The notes: a model not told the origin generated them from the sequence alone. A stretch of 64,000 nt of DNA from Flaccisagitta enflata (GCA_965153355.1 OZ231127.1:16616001-16680000); one strand, 5' to 3'. Shown: positions 22,142 through 34,639, numbered from the stretch's first letter. Numbers and translations are program-made.

Positions 22142-25100
22142 TATTTCGTTAATTAAAACGATTTCGATTTTTTCCATCTTTCACTGGTGCTGTAATTGGG
22201 ATAATGGCAGCCGCGGCAGAACGACGGTATAATCGCCTCGAATCGCTTCAACGCCCTCGCGTATCTCTACTGTTTGAATCAGTGTCCGGTGTCGATCGCT
22301 TGCGCTGGCGAGAAACGCATATCACGCGGAGATGGAAGGATGCCGGGCGCTGACGCCATACGCGCGCCATGGTTTGGCGATTTTCTCTATGACGCCGCAT
22401 GTGAATTGGGATATGCCGACACGCCTTCGATATGGTTCGACTTATCATACGCAAGGTAAGGATGTTTCGATTTCAACGATGTTCGCGCATCTTTCCGACT
22501 CGGCGGGCGCTCCACTTGGCGTCAACCGCGCGCATTGAACTCATGCTTTCTTCGATCGAAAACCATTCAGAGGGTTTTCCAACGCTGACATCGTGGAATG
22601 CGCTGCAATAACGCATATCGAATCGTGAAGACCCGCTGGACGAATTCGCGGAATAGTTCCTTAACCGATATTTCACTGCCTGCGGATAACAAGGCTGGCG
22701 CCCAACTCTAAGGGATGCGAACGTTTTCGCTTAAACTCACTTGATCCAGTAATTCGGTTACTGGTCTCAGCGACATGGTGCGCACTCCCCAATTGCGGCT
22801 ACCTCTACCCAAGCTGCCTTCATCTAAAGAGGAGATGCCGCCAATCGTGGTTCAGACGGTTTCGAAACAACCCAGCGTGCGTTCGGCGAGCGTTATTTTT
22901 ACATGCTTGCGGATCTCGACGACGCCGATGTTCTCGCAAGAGGTCGCGGGATCATCAACGGACTGACGCCGCAGGAGAGAGCAAGGCGGCGCTTCGTCAA
23001 CAGGAGTGCGGAGAGAGACAGATGGGGTAGGCAGCTGGAGGAGGAAATGCGACAAGGCCGTCGGCTGATAGATGATATGCAGCAGCAGCAACGCAACGGG
23101 AGAGAACGGCGAGCAGCAACAGGAGCAACAGCAGCATCAGTGCAGATGCAACGCTTAGCAACTCCAACAGCAGCGTCAGCTTGCCGACTACAGGAGCAGC
23201 GGCAAACGACAGCTCCAGCGGCAACGGCAAGAGCTGTTGCAGCGGCAACAGTTGCGGCAACTTCAACAATTTGGAAGTCAACAAGACCAGCAACTGGCGT
23301 CAAATCTTGCAGCCGGCGCCACAACCTGTGGTTCAACAACAGCAACAACCACGAGCAGCGGCAGCAGCAACAACAACAACAACAACAAGACCGCAGCAGC
23401 ATCAACGGTAATGCGGCAGCATGAACAACAACAACAGCGGCAAAATAATGCCAGATGAACGTATGCAACAGCAGCTGCAGCTGGCGCCTTAGCAGCCTTC
23501 CACCACGGTCCCAGCGGTGGTAGTGGATCATCAGGCGTCAGAAATAACCATCTGTCTGAAGCATGAGCGTCAGTGAAGAAACAGAAGAAGAGAGAGAGAG
23601 ACGCCTTGCAGAACAACGTCTGCGCATGATGGTTGAAGGTGAAGGTGGTGGTGCAACAGCAAGCCCAAAAGGCGCCGATCGCGGTGCCATTGGGATTCAA
23701 CAACGAAACTCATCACAAGGACAAAAAGAGTTATACGACAGAATGTGTAACTTTCGCCAGCAGCAACAACGAGATGAAGATAGAAGAGCAGGAGTATTCA
23801 ACAATGCGGCAGAAATGCAACGCAAGCACTGGAATAGCCTGAGCGACGGCGGCAGAGGTGGAGCTTTAGAGCAGCGGGATGTGAAGCTTAGACAGCTGTC
23901 TGAGCTGGACAAGCAGCAGCCGCAGCATCCGCCGAAAGACCGTCGATCTATCTTCAAAAACTTCAATCCGGGACTGTTCAATTGGCACCCACAGCAGCGT
24001 CATGTGCAGCCAGTGGAAGCGTCCGTCAAGCAGCCGATGCGGCAGCGGCAGTTGGGCAGCAGCTGCGGCACGGGACAGCGTCAGCATCAGCTGCGGCAGC
24101 AGAATGAACAGCAGCAGCATCACATTAGCAACAGCTTCAACATCAACAGTGGCAGCATGGCTTCAACATTCAACAACAGCATCAGTATCAGCATCATCAA
24201 CCCCAACATATGATTCTCCCTACCGCACCGGAGAAATGATCTTGAGGAAGCCAGATTGGTTCTGTAGAAGAAGCTGATCTTCTATCAAGAGGAAAGGTCT
24301 TCCAACACTGGCCGGAGCGGAGAGGTGATGCAACGGAGCGATGCGGAGGCAGAGGCAGGAGAGGCCCGGCTGGCCTTGAGTTGGCACAGCAGCTGAGATA
24401 AGGAGAAGAAAGAAGTCGCTCCTCAAAAGAAGACAATGAGTGGATTGCAGCCGAAGGCGCCAAAAGTAGCAGCGCCTCTATGGCTGCTCAGAGAAGTGTC
24501 CAGCAGAATCCAACGTTTGCAGCTTGAGAGTGGATAGTTTGAAAATGCAGATTCAGCAGAGAGACTTTGACCTTGCTGCTGGCAGAGAAGAAACAACGTA
24601 AGAAAGAACAACAACAGCGACAATACGTCCGCCAAGATTTTGATGCTCCCCGATTCCATCAAGATGATCGTCAACAACAAATGAATCAGCAAGAAGTTGG
24701 GTGGAGTGTAAAAACCACCAAAAAGAGATCTCCGGTCAAAGTCGGGGGTCAATACGCGTTTACCCAACAACCCCCAGCGTATCATCAAGTGGAGCATCAT
24801 CAAATAGCCCGCCAACCGGAAGTACACGTTCAGATGCCCAACAATCCGGCTCTGGACATGTTTTTGGAAAGAGCGGCGTACAACGATCTCATGCGAGCAA
24901 GGGAGGTCGGCCTCAAAGCGTTGGAGAGAGCAAGACCCGAAAAGCCTCTGCAGGAGCACCATCCACCGACTTCATGATGTGGAAGAGGAAGTTCAAAGAT
25001 GCTGAGAAGCATGAAGGCTTGACGTAAATGGACATCTTATTGGAATTGCCTAAGTGGTTTTGCTGGTCCGGCAAAGGATCCTCATTGAAACTGCGGCGGT

Positions 25101-25830
25101 GGGTACCTTTAAGAGCGACAGCAGAGGAAAATTGGCGACGCCCGCCAAGCGGACGACCGTCTTCATGGCAAGACAGCTGTGTTGCGGCGCTGTTCCACGG
25201 AATCGTCGCGGAGGCGAAGATCCCGTCGGCCGACCATGCAAGGCATTTCAATTTGTCTGCAAGGTTGCAAAAGGCAAAGAAAATTGCGAGACCTGTGGAG
25301 AAGTGCAACAATGCTATCGTGACGAGCTGCTGGGATCCTCAATAAGAGGTCCCTCATCTGCAGATAAATTCTGGAAAAGCAACAACAAACAGCCAAAAGG
25401 ACAATCATTTTCATTCGGCAACTTGGTCAGCATGATTGAGACATGAGTGATAAATTCAGCGCAACAAGGCGCAAGCTGCAAAACAGCATCAGTGGCAGCA
25501 GTTGCAACAACAGAAAAAGAGGCGCCATCATCATATGAGGATGCCTTGACCAATAACTTGAAAGCAAAAAGTGCAGTCGACGGACCGCTGCATCTGCAGT
25601 GGAATGCATCAAACGGAAGAGTGTCATCAGTTGTTAGAGTTGGAAGTGGACGAGTTCAGGGTTATGTCTCGTCGTGCTTTGCTTCCACTGCCTCGCGCCA
25701 GGACACAACGCCAATGGATGCTTGAACAGACCAACTTGCCAGATCTGCTAGAAGCGGCACGCGACAATTCTCCACAGGCACCTACAAGAAAGAAGAAAAG
25801 GAAGAGAAAAAAGGAGAGAAGAAAATAAGC
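22142..25830 (+). pseudogene. gag: BEL/Pao gag region, broken
   Basis: Position between the 5' LTR and the protease domain marks this as gag, the structural polyprotein of a retrotransposon. The open pieces are 22903-23424 (charged, many Arg/Glu/Gln, from MLADLDDADVLARGRG), 23563-24213 (216 residues, starts MSVSEETEEERERRLAEQ, then Gln- and His-rich), and 24567-25027 with 25028-25446 in shifted frames. A segment reading DFMMWKRKFKDAEKHEGL near 24975 resembles the W..KF pattern of BEL gag, and CETCGEVQQC near 25290 is Cys-rich but is not a clean CCHC knuckle. CAG/CAA codons dominate 23080-24180, giving polyglutamine runs. Frameshifts and stops separate the pieces, so no intact product is expected. 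Start codon unknown. Confidence 0.65.
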
Positions 25831-26600
25831 AGGGAAAAAAAGTACCGCTGGCTCCCTTCAAAGAGTCAGAGGATGCGGCTGCAGCAGCACCAGCAGCTCC
25901 GTCGACGGCGGAGGCAGCCGATCCAACGGAAGTAATCTCTCCTAACGCCACGGCATGACTGGCGGCGACAGCAACGTCGCGGTCCGTCTCTTCGCTCGAC
26001 GACGTTGTCCGTCCGATCGTTCCAGTGACTATTATAAACAATTCGTCGGGTGCGCAGAGGGCGATATACGCTATGATCGACTCAGGCGCTGATCGCGACG
26101 TGATCATTACCAATGTCATTCGCAGTCTTCTGATTCCAACAAAAACAGTGCAAATGACGGTGATTACTGTAGGAAATCGTGTTGTTGAGGATCGTTTCAT
26201 CACATCATTCACCATGCAATCGATTAGGCGAATATGTAAATGAACGTCAGCGGCATGGCGTTGGTGGGTGATTTGTTAGCAGTGAATAGCGACATTCCTC
26301 CTTTCCTCCGCGACCTATCTGACCAACCTCACATCAGAGACATAAAATTTCCAGAAGCTGAAGGCGGTGCGTTGATGATCATCGGAGCGGCGCATGCGGA
26401 TACCGCGTCGCTCAAGAAATCGCCCGAGCGGCAAGGATCTTTGGCTCCTTCCAGATGTCTGTCGGTTGGGCTGTGTGTGGAAACGAGGAAGAGAGGGCAG
26501 AGATATTGCATGTCGATCAACGCTATCGCGACGGATGACCGCGTCCTCATGACAGCATACGATCGCATCTCGACAATCGCGTCTCAACAGCAGCATTGAC
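25831..26600 (+). pseudogene. pol: BEL/Pao aspartic protease and following segment
   Basis: The frame through 26025-26240 contains AIYAMIDSGADRDVIITN, with the DSGA active-site motif of retropepsins (the D-S/T-G triad at about 26078-26092) followed by a hydrophobic strand. A stop at 26241-26243 interrupts it. The next frame (26240-26599) reads HIRDIKFPEAEGGALMIIGA, which corresponds to the LLIGAD-type segment that follows the protease in BEL/Pao polyproteins, and an overlapping frame shows SVGWAVCG, like the GW.VCG motif of the family. Several frames are needed to follow it, so it is a pseudogene. Confidence 0.8.
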
Positions 26601-26639
26601 GCATCTTCTACCATGACTTTGCATCATCAATCGTCTACT

Positions 26640-27560
26640 TGAAGAGATGGGTGATTTCCTTGAAAATGTCAGAGCGTGCAAAATGTTAGAGGAAAAGACA
26701 TATTTTGCCCAATTGTGAAAAAATATTTTGCTCCTGTCACATGGAAATTTCATCACGAAAAAATCATGGAAATTCTGAGAAGAGTGAGGTCACGACCTAC
26801 TGCGATGAAGCGGCTCGGCAACCAGCGTTTCCGCTTCAAGCGTGATCCAGCCTTCAAAGAAAGAGTCTTCCGTGAGATCGAGAAATTTTACGAGGCGGGA
26901 GTGGCGATTGAGATTGACAACGTCGACGACGACGACAGCATTGAGAAGCCGCGCTGGTACTTGCCACTTCACATTGTGGAATTGCGTGGTAAAACGCGCG
27001 TATGCCACGATGCGCGTGCGGCGACCGACGGGATCTCACTCAATGATTTGCTCGTCGGGCCCAAACGATGAATAGCCTAGTGGACATCCTCTGTGCGTTT
27101 TTGTCAGTGGAAAATCGCCTTTATGTGTGATATAAAGGCGTTTTCCGCAAATCGCGTCCCATCTGGCCGGCGCTGATTTATTCCAGATTCTTTTGGTTCA
27201 GGGCCGTACTCTCGGAAGCAATTTGAGATCTGTTTTTATCACTGCGTCTTCGGCATGAAATCCAGCTCATTCGTCACATCTTTCCCCGTCAGGAAGCATG
27301 GCTGAAGTAATCCGGCCCCAAATGTCCCTCTACGTCTACGATCTTATTCGCTACGGCTTCTACGTCGGCGAGCGGAAGTGGGGGTGGGGATTGCGATGCG
27401 ACAACCACTGCAGCTGGTGGATTCAGTGGCAACGATGGCTGAAGGCGGGATGGATCTTGTGAAGTGGAAAAGTATGTGTGACAATTGATGGATGGAGATC
27501 CAAATATTGTCCCAATCCCCATTTCAGATAAGCAAGATGATGCGCCGACGAAGGTGTTGG
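26640..27560 (+). pseudogene. pol: BEL/Pao reverse transcriptase, catalytic motif altered
   Basis: The frame at 26676-27071 carries RFRFKRDPAFKERVFREI, then PRWYLPLHIVELRGKTRVCH and ISLNDLLVGP, which are the early fingers/palm motifs of BEL/Pao RT (WYLP.H..V, R.V.DA, SLND.L..GP). After a stop at 27069 the match continues in other frames: NSLVDILCAFLSVENR, then FRKSRPIWPALIYSRFFWFR. Around 27345-27370 the frame reads DLIRYGFYVGERK where family members have FYVDD, so the catalytic aspartate pair is not present in this frame. GMDLVKWKSM follows near 27450. Stops, shifts and the altered motif indicate an inactive enzyme. Confidence 0.85.
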
Positions 27561-28430
27561 GCGTCTCATGGCTTCCGGCGGAAGAGCGTCTTCATGTCAT
27601 CTGCGGCAGACGAGAAATTCAAAACTCTTAGAGCAAAAACACCTCGTCAATTGGTCTCCATGCAAGCCAAACTTTACGATCCATTGGGATTTTGGAGTCC
27701 AAGCGCATACATCGACAGGTGACATCTTCAACTCTGTGGAAGTCGGGAAGTGGGATAGGATTCGCCCTTGGAAGAGAGCGTCGAGAATCTTTCTTCCGCT
27801 ACACTTCATCTTGTTCTCTTCTATATGTCAGTCAGTTGCTGGTGGAATGGCGGCGTCGGGCAAGCGACATTACGAAGTCTGTCAGATTGTTTTTGCGTCT
27901 GGCTCCAGGCGGATATGGAGCAGGTTGCATCGGCGTCAAGTCACAAATGATATTCACATTTCATTCATTGCCTCCAAATCTCACGTCCATTCCACTCAGT
28001 CCAAACGTGCCTCTCATCATAACAGCGTTCCACTGCGAGTTGAGATTGTATCCGCAGAAAAAGCAGTGCAGCTCAAACGCTTCGTCGGAAGGACCATCAA
28101 CTTGGACAATCTTGTCGTCAGATTTTGGTCTGATTCTGAATCTGCACTGAAGATGATTTACAATCAGCAAAACCGAGGCCTGTATTCTTCGCCAATCGTC
28201 TCTCCAAAATCCATAGTGGGTCTGATCCTCAACAGTGGCGCTGGGTTGACTCGTCAAACAACCCGGCGGACCACTGTAGCAGAGGCATCCAGGCCCATGA
28301 AGCCGAAAAATGGCGTCAATTCCATCAAGGCCCTGCATTTTTGCGTCTTCCCGAAGATCAATGGCCAAAGACGAACATCGCGACGTGCCCTATTTCTGAA
28401 ATCACAAAAACGCTCTGTATGTGGCTGAAA
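27500..28430 (+). pseudogene. pol: BEL/Pao Peptidase_A17 and RNase H region
   Basis: Starts with DDAPTKVLGVSWLPAEERL (in frames around 27535-27595), then TPRQLVSMQAKLYDPLGFWS (27650-27705), the A17-type R..L...A.LYDPLG signature. RNase H-like features follow: ISFIASKSHVHSTQ (about 27957-27998) and LVVRFWSDSESALKMIYNQQ (28102-28160), where the D of FWSDS matches a catalytic aspartate. Next come SKIHSGSDPQQWRWVDSS and NNPADHCSRGIQAHEAEK (28205-28310) in a shifted frame, the NPAD...SRG motif typical of BEL/Pao. At least three frameshifts are needed to follow the domain. Confidence 0.85.
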
Positions 28431-29560
28431 GTGAAAAGAAACAAGTGGCTGATGCGATACTTCTTGCAGCAGCTTCTCATGGAAAATGGACGCATAAGTT
28501 GCGGATCATCGGCATGGTTCTCATCGCAGTCAAAAGGTGGAGAGCGTATCCAAGGGCGAAGACACGAGCAGCAAAGGATCTCCTTCTTAAACCGGAAGTG
28601 ACGCAAGACGTTTTGGAGGAGGCGCGCAAACAACTCGTCAAGTCAATACAGCGGCATCATTATTCCGACGTCTTCGAACAATTGGAGTTGGGAAAGTCTT
28701 TAAACCAGAAAGCCGTCGTGACTTCATCATAAAAAATAAGGAGATGCGGAGATTGAATCCTTTCGTCGACGCAGACGGTATCATTCGCGTCGGCAGCCGA
28801 TTGGAAGACGCCGACATCGCACATGGCGCCAAATTTCCCTTCATCCTGCCGCCAAAAGACGAAAATGTGAAATCATTAGTCGCCATTATCCATCATAATG
28901 ATTTTCTTGTGGTGCAAAGCTTCATACATTGTGCCAATTACGCCAATTTGTGCGGATTACAAAAGGGACCATTGAGCTGTCCAAAAGGAAAAGCGTCGTC
29001 AACACGTGCTTCAGATGCCAGAAGAACTTTAAAAAACATAAATCAGCAAATGTCTAATCTTCCATCAAATCGCGTCAATCCTGCGCCTGTCTTTGCAGAG
29101 ACTGGATTGGACGTCATGGGGCATTTCCTCGTCAAAATGAGCAGGCGTACTGATCACAAGGTGTGGATCGCAGTGTTCACCTGTTTTCGTGTCTTGCATA
29201 AATCACATGTGGAGATTAACTCTTCAACATGTCAGCCGATACGATGAAGTAAATGCAAATATCCAGCTTTACGTAAAGGCGCCCAGGAATCCGCCGGTTC
29301 ACTTCAGACTGTGAGCAATCTGGTGGCGTAATAATATCCTCAAGAAGGAAATGGAAGCTTGGAACTCGTCAACTCCCAGGTAAAGCGGCGTGGCGCCCGG
29401 TGGGATTTCATCACGCCGAGAACACCCCCCACTATGGGGGTGTGGGAAGAGATCGTCGGTCTCTTCAAGCGCCATCTTGCTTCCATCTCGACTGGCGCCA
29501 TCCTCCACGTCGACGCCTTCACACTGCAATAGTCGAAGTTGAAGGAATTCTCAATCGCAG
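28431..29560 (+). pseudogene. pol: BEL/Pao integrase, broken
   Basis: A linker reading EEARKQLVKSIQRHHYSD (28618-28670) precedes MRRLNPFVDADGIIRVGSRL (28744-28803), the usual entry to the BEL integrase zinc-binding region. The H/C spacing further on is eroded. The catalytic core begins NRVNPAPVFAETGLDVMGHF (29068-29127), with the first catalytic Asp in LDVMG, and continues HKVWIAVFTCFRVLHKS. A later piece in another frame, RRGARWDFITPRTPPTMGVW (about 29378-29440), corresponds to the W.F..P..P..GG.WE segment that ends with the catalytic Glu. Frame changes at about 29200-29380 break the core. Confidence 0.85.
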
Positions 29561-30003
29561 TCCTCTGACAGCGCTCAGCAATGATCCAAATGACTCTGAG
29601 GCCCTCACGAGATCATATCCTCAATCCATCAACATCCGGTCACGCCCCTCTGGATCTGGTGCAACAAGGCGTCAACTCTGACGCCGACTCCGCGAAGATT
29701 CAATGGAGGCGTGCGCAATCGCGTGTGGATGCGTTTTGGAAATGGAGTAGATTGGAATATTTGTCGCTTCTTCACGCGCGGAGCAAATGGTCGAGATCCG
29801 AGAGAGACTTTGCGGTTGATGACATGAGTCATCGTCATGGAGCGAGAACGCTGCCTAAATCTGGTGGAGTTTAGGACGCGTCATGGGTGTCGAAGGATCA
29901 TCAGCTCATGTCCGGAGGGCTCATGTTAAACGCCAGATAAGAAGGAGTCGTGACAGGCCGCACAAAGCACAAATGCGGCTGGAATTGGACTCTGCTTGCT
30001 AAG
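29520..30003 (+). pseudogene. pol: BEL/Pao C-terminal (DUF5641-like) domain
   Basis: EVEGILNRSPLTALSNDPND (29536-29595) is the ILNSRPL..LSNDPND signature at the end of the integrase. WRRAQSRVDAFWKWSRLEYL (29704-29763) and SLLHARSKWSRSERDFAVDD match the W.R.Q...D.FW..W..EYL..L..R.KW pattern of the C-terminal domain. Past a stop at 29871 the last stretch in another frame reads GRVMGVEGSSAHVRRAHVKR and finishes near 30000 at a TAA-like end. This marks the end of pol. Confidence 0.85.
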
Positions 30004-33000
30004 TTTTGAGAGAAAAAAGGCGCATGGGCCTGTCCATTAGTAACTATAGATATGAGTGATTGAGACTCTGACTTGTTATATTTACAAAGAGTTGTTGTTA
30101 TTCATATTTGGTTCTGATTATCCATGCTTTCATCTTCCCTCTTGTCAGCAATTATGTTGTCCATTCATACGCATTAAAAGCTTACTGGTTTGCTCTGTCT
30201 ATATGTACATATTATTGTGCCAAATCCGTTCTTACCATTATCAGTTCTCAAGCGAACATTTCAAAGCTTCTGAATGACGTCATTCCATCTACGAAGTCAG
30301 TTCACATCTTGAAGTCGCTCGTCGATCAAGATGTCCCGTCAGCACCAAGCGTCTCGGGGGGCGAAGCCGGCGTGCACTGCGACACGGCGTCTGGATCCCT
30401 GGATCTCCCGCCGGCTCTTCAGCAGCGGCTCTACTCGAGAAGGATCTGCATCCACGGCGTCGTTCGGGGCGGAGGAGGGCTGTCGCGCGCTGGCAACCTT
30501 CAATGGCGACCTTCGTTCCGTTAATGGAGACGCAAAAATGGCGAATAAAAAGCGTCAGCAAGATGATGCGTTGGTAAATCGTCAACAGCCATCCAACGCC
30601 GTTGATCCCGCGTCGCTTCCTCCATTGGTGGTCATCAAAGATGGGGTTGGAGGCGGATATCGATCAGTCGGCCCCGTGGCGGGTTTATCCACCACTTCAC
30701 ATGACTTGGTGTCATCATCATCAGTTTGCCCCATCGCCTCTTGATTTGCCTTGTGATTTGGGGTCCTTGTGTCTAGATGTCAATGACGTCTGCAGCTGCA
30801 GAGTCAATGCAGCGGGCGAGAAGAGAGAGAGACTGGTCAATGATGGAGCAAGAGCGGAGGAGGAGGGGATGGAGACAGAGGAGGAGGTGTTGGTGAATGG
30901 GGAGGTGAGTGGAGAAAGACATTGACCCGGAAGTGAACTGCGACGCCGGAAGAGAAGCACCAACGGATGCAGGCACGTTGGTGGTATTGTATCATCAGTC
31001 CGGACGTCGGAGTATCTCTCCTCTTCAAAGAGTTTGAAAAACTTTCAGTGTGCTGCAACAAACAAACTCTCATGCGCTCATCGGCTAATCAAACAGAGCT
31101 TGGCTCAGAGACTCTGGAGCGCAAAATCCAAAGCAATAAAAGAAGGAGGGAGCATGATAAGGAGGTTCAGTACCATGGTGGGCTGACAGAGGAGAAGGAT
31201 GCGACTCCGAAGCCTCCTGCTGCAACTACAGCTTCATCTGCAGCATTCCGTGGCGCTTCCGCAACTCCTGGCGAGTGTTTGTGCTGGAGCGCAGCAGCTT
31301 CATCAGCGGCAATTCACTCTACAGCAGCAGGGAGTCGTCAACCGCGCCCTGGTTAGTTCATCCCAAATCCCAGCAGCAACAGGGTCCTGTTGACGTCACT
31401 CCCTCACAACCATCGAGGTCTCGAGCGGGGAAGACTCCGCAAAGCGCAATGTGCCGAGTGAAACAGCAGACCCGAATTCCCAAAAGCAAAGGCCCTCTTC
31501 CCAAAAGCCTCCAAAGCGCAGCCCACTGCAACAACATCAAAAGGCCAAGGAGAAGCTGAAGTGGTTGCGTCGGCGGCGTCGGCAGCAACCCGAAGCTGAA
31601 TCGAGCGCCTGGGGCAGCAGCGGCAAGGGAAGAAGCCAGGAAGGCGGAAGAAAGCGCAAAGCGGCGCCAGCCAAGGGAAGGTTCTGCCTGCGGTCTTCGG
31701 CGTCCGCTGTTCAGCCTCAAGTCTCTGGTCAGCAGGCGAGGCGTCTTCCTTTCACTCACCCAGCCGTCTACCACCAGCAGCGGTAGGAAGCGAACTAGTT
31801 GGCGGTGCTTCGGCATCTGTTTAAAGCTGGTGTGGCTGCCTCGTCAGCAAACAGAGTCTGCCCAAGGTTTTCAGCAAGTGCAAAATCACTTCTCCCCATC
31901 CGGATCAGCCTTTGATCCTGCATGGACTCCATCTTGAGTCATTGCTGCGGAAGCCTCTTCACTCCTCAAATGCTCCATTGTGACGTGAGCAGGGCCCCCT
32001 TTAGCACCAAGGCTTCCAAAAGACTTCTTCGCGTCGCTCAATCCGTCCAGCGGGTTGAAAGCGGCTCGTCAGGAAGTCTTAGGCGAATTCGTCGCGACAT
32101 CCAAAAAAGGAAGGGCGATGCTCGTCAAGCAAGCGGCAATGGCTGCGGACAATGAGGTGGTCAAAGGCAATAAACGAGTCGTGGAACTGGAGAAGCAGCT
32201 TGAAAAGGAGAAGCAGGCCTGTGCGATGAAGGCTAAGAAGAAAGAGGAAGCTGTGGAGCGCGCGAAGGCGGCTATGGCCGTGGACGTCACAACAGCGTCC
32301 ACCGTGCGTCCCAAATTTCGACTGGAGCCGAGGTGCGATGCAGCATCTCCACCTTCAGCGTCTTCTCCTGCACAAAAAGTCGGTCAGCAGAAGATCCTAT
32401 GTAGGGCAGCTCCCAAGCCTGGTAATAAGAAAGGCCAGACAGGCAATGGAAAAAATCCAGACCATGATTAAATACTGATTGGTGCCACGTCCAGTTGCCG
32501 TTCAATTTAACTACCAATTTGCAACATGGCGTGGAGAGCGCCACCATTCGCTGAGGATCGTCTTCCACCATCACATCCTCATCCCATCGATGGACAGGCC
32601 GGCAATGTCGGGGGCGCAACCCGGGGCGTGGGAATGACGTCCGCCCCGGGGCCTGGCCCAGCATGTAGGTATCATGGTTTTGGGAAGGGTTGAGGTTGAG
32701 TTTTTGTAGTAAATTTGAATCTGTGTGCGATAAGAACTTTACTAATCAATCTGCCCCTATTCTTTTCTCTTTCTTTGTCTTCGCTTCGGGAAGGATACAT
32801 TCTCGACGGCTGCACCACCTGCGCCTTTCGATGCGGTCGCCGTTGACGACATCATTCATCGCCTGTCGCCCACGAGTCGACGAGATGTTGGGACCCGGAT
32901 TGACCCGCTAAACTCTGTAATGGAGAAGGCGCAGGTGATGTGGTCGTTCCATGATATTATAATTTTTTTTTTCCTTACAGATTCGTTTTACATAGAGTTA

Positions 33001-33519
33001 GTAACTTATTTATTTTTTGTTTTGTTTGGTTCTTTGGGTTTATGTACATTTGTTGTGTTTGTTTTAGACATGGTCTTTTTAGTCATTATTACGAATACTT
33101 TCGTATGACATGTGTTTAATAGTATGCCCCTACTTATTATTATCCACTCTCAAGTCAAATCCCAGGCTTGGAGTGCTCCTAGGCACGTTCCCCCTTCCCC
33201 CTCCCTTCCCTTTAGCATTTTCAGAACGGTCGCCTCAACCTCCTCGTCGCCGCCTCGTTTCCATCCGCGTCATCGTTGATCGTTGAAAATTTGCTGGTGG
33301 TGGGTCCTTTCCGGACGGGAATCATCATTCGTGCAGTCGTCCGATCTGTTGATAATTAGGGTGGGGATGTAGAGGCGGTGGTCGGGGGGGAGGGGCGAGG
33401 GCTGTGTCTATGTGGATTTTTTTTAAGGAAGGTAGTATCAGTTTTTAGTAGGTTTTCCCCACGACTTGGAAACTAGATGTCAGTTTTGAAATTAGTGAAA
33501 TTCCAAAAATGGGGCAGAA
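30004..33519 (+). pseudogene. post-pol segment with Q-rich/coiled-coil reading frames
   Basis: BEL/Pao elements normally reach the 3' LTR soon after pol, but here 3.5 kb intervenes. GC content and codon style between about 30290 and 32470 resemble gag. Open pieces are 30331-30744, 30602-30925 and 31451-31786 (Lys/Arg/Gln-rich), plus 32055-32471, which holds a clear heptad-rich stretch (KRVVELEKQLEKEKQACAMK) before a Pro/Ser tail. No transmembrane-rich envelope-like protein is seen. Possibilities are a decayed extra ORF, a second gag-like segment, or captured sequence. From 32472 to 33519 nothing coding is recognised. A purine-rich AAAAATGGGGCAGAA (33505-33519) directly before the 3' LTR fits a polypurine tract. 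Confidence 0.5.
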
Positions 33520-34433
33520 TAGTAGAAATGTATGTCCGTCCGTCTAGTAATCAGTATGTGCTTTGTTTCTTTTGCGTGCTTTTGGCTTTCTTCTTTCCTT
33601 ATTATTCAATACTGAGGTGTCTTTTGTTTCTCGCCATTTCTTATAACCAGAAGGCTAGATGGGTAACCATATGGTTGCGCCTTGTATTTTATGACATTTG
33701 TTTTTATTACGTAAACAAACATACGTAACTCGTCTTCGTATCATCCAATTTTGGATCGATTGTTTTTATTTTTATTTACGGCATTGCTTCCTAAAGTGAT
33801 TGATTGATTTTCGTGATTGAGTGAATGCGCCCTTGGAATTTACTAATTTCAATAATCTCTCATCTTTGTGTTTCAGATAAACTATGAACGGACAATTTAC
33901 GTTAGTTTGACTTTGACAGACTGTGGGTTGAAACCAGCGAAAGTGGGCCTAAAAGTAAGTTTTATAAACGCGTCTTTGCTTTTAGTAACTTTGTTTTATC
34001 TTGATGGGGTCTGTTATTTTTGTCTTTTTGCATTTTTGCATTTTTATTGCCGGATTTTGGTATGGTTTTCATCGTTTGCCCAATCAGCTTACTATAAGGA
34101 TGATATGGATGAATTTAATGGGATGGGCTGGGGCAGGGGCAGGTGTTATCAGGTAGCATGGGCTCTGAAAAGGATGAACATGTTGTCATGTGCTGTTTCT
34201 GTCCTTTATTGTGTCCTGTCCTGATTTCATGTTATCTTTTGCGTTTGCTGATCACCATGTGCCACTTTCCCTTTCATTTTATCCCCTCTCTTCAGGTATT
34301 GAAATTTTTATGGAATAAACGAGACGATAAAAGCCTTCCTATTTTCCAATCGTAACTTTCTTTCACCACAAATGGAAATGATCAAGATAGACGCTCATAG
34401 ACAGTGCCAGTTGAAACTCGTGGGCGTAACTCA
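33520..34433 (+). mobile_element. 3' LTR of BEL/Pao element
   Basis: About 914 bp, matching 21246-22141. It is preceded by a polypurine-like tract and followed by TACTCCGG, where the host arm resumes. TACTCCG (34434-34440) also lies immediately left of the 5' LTR (21239-21245), giving a 5-7 bp target duplication; the exact length is ambiguous because LTR ends have drifted. Confidence 0.85.
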
Positions 34434-34520
34434 TACTCCGGATTGCTCACAACTATCCTTTATCAAAGAAAAACATAATACAATGCTTACCTGACAAAAC
34501 TATCAGCTTGACTGCATACC
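34434..34520 (-). mobile_element. right inverted arm, outer part
   Basis: TACTCCGGATTGCTCACAAC to TTGACTGCATACC is the reverse complement of about 20583-20665. It continues the arm interrupted at 21245. Confidence 0.75.
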
Positions 34521-34639
34521 TCATTAGTATAGGGTCGGACAGGCCTATACCATTTAGTATACACAAAATATCTTACAAAAGTAATTATCAAAGATTACTA
34601 ATGTACTGGTGGAAGTACTGACAATAGCAATATTTATTA

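Noticed and set aside
30331-32471. Envelope gene of the BEL element
   Set aside because: No membrane segments, signal peptide or surface-protein cysteine pattern; composition is gag-like.
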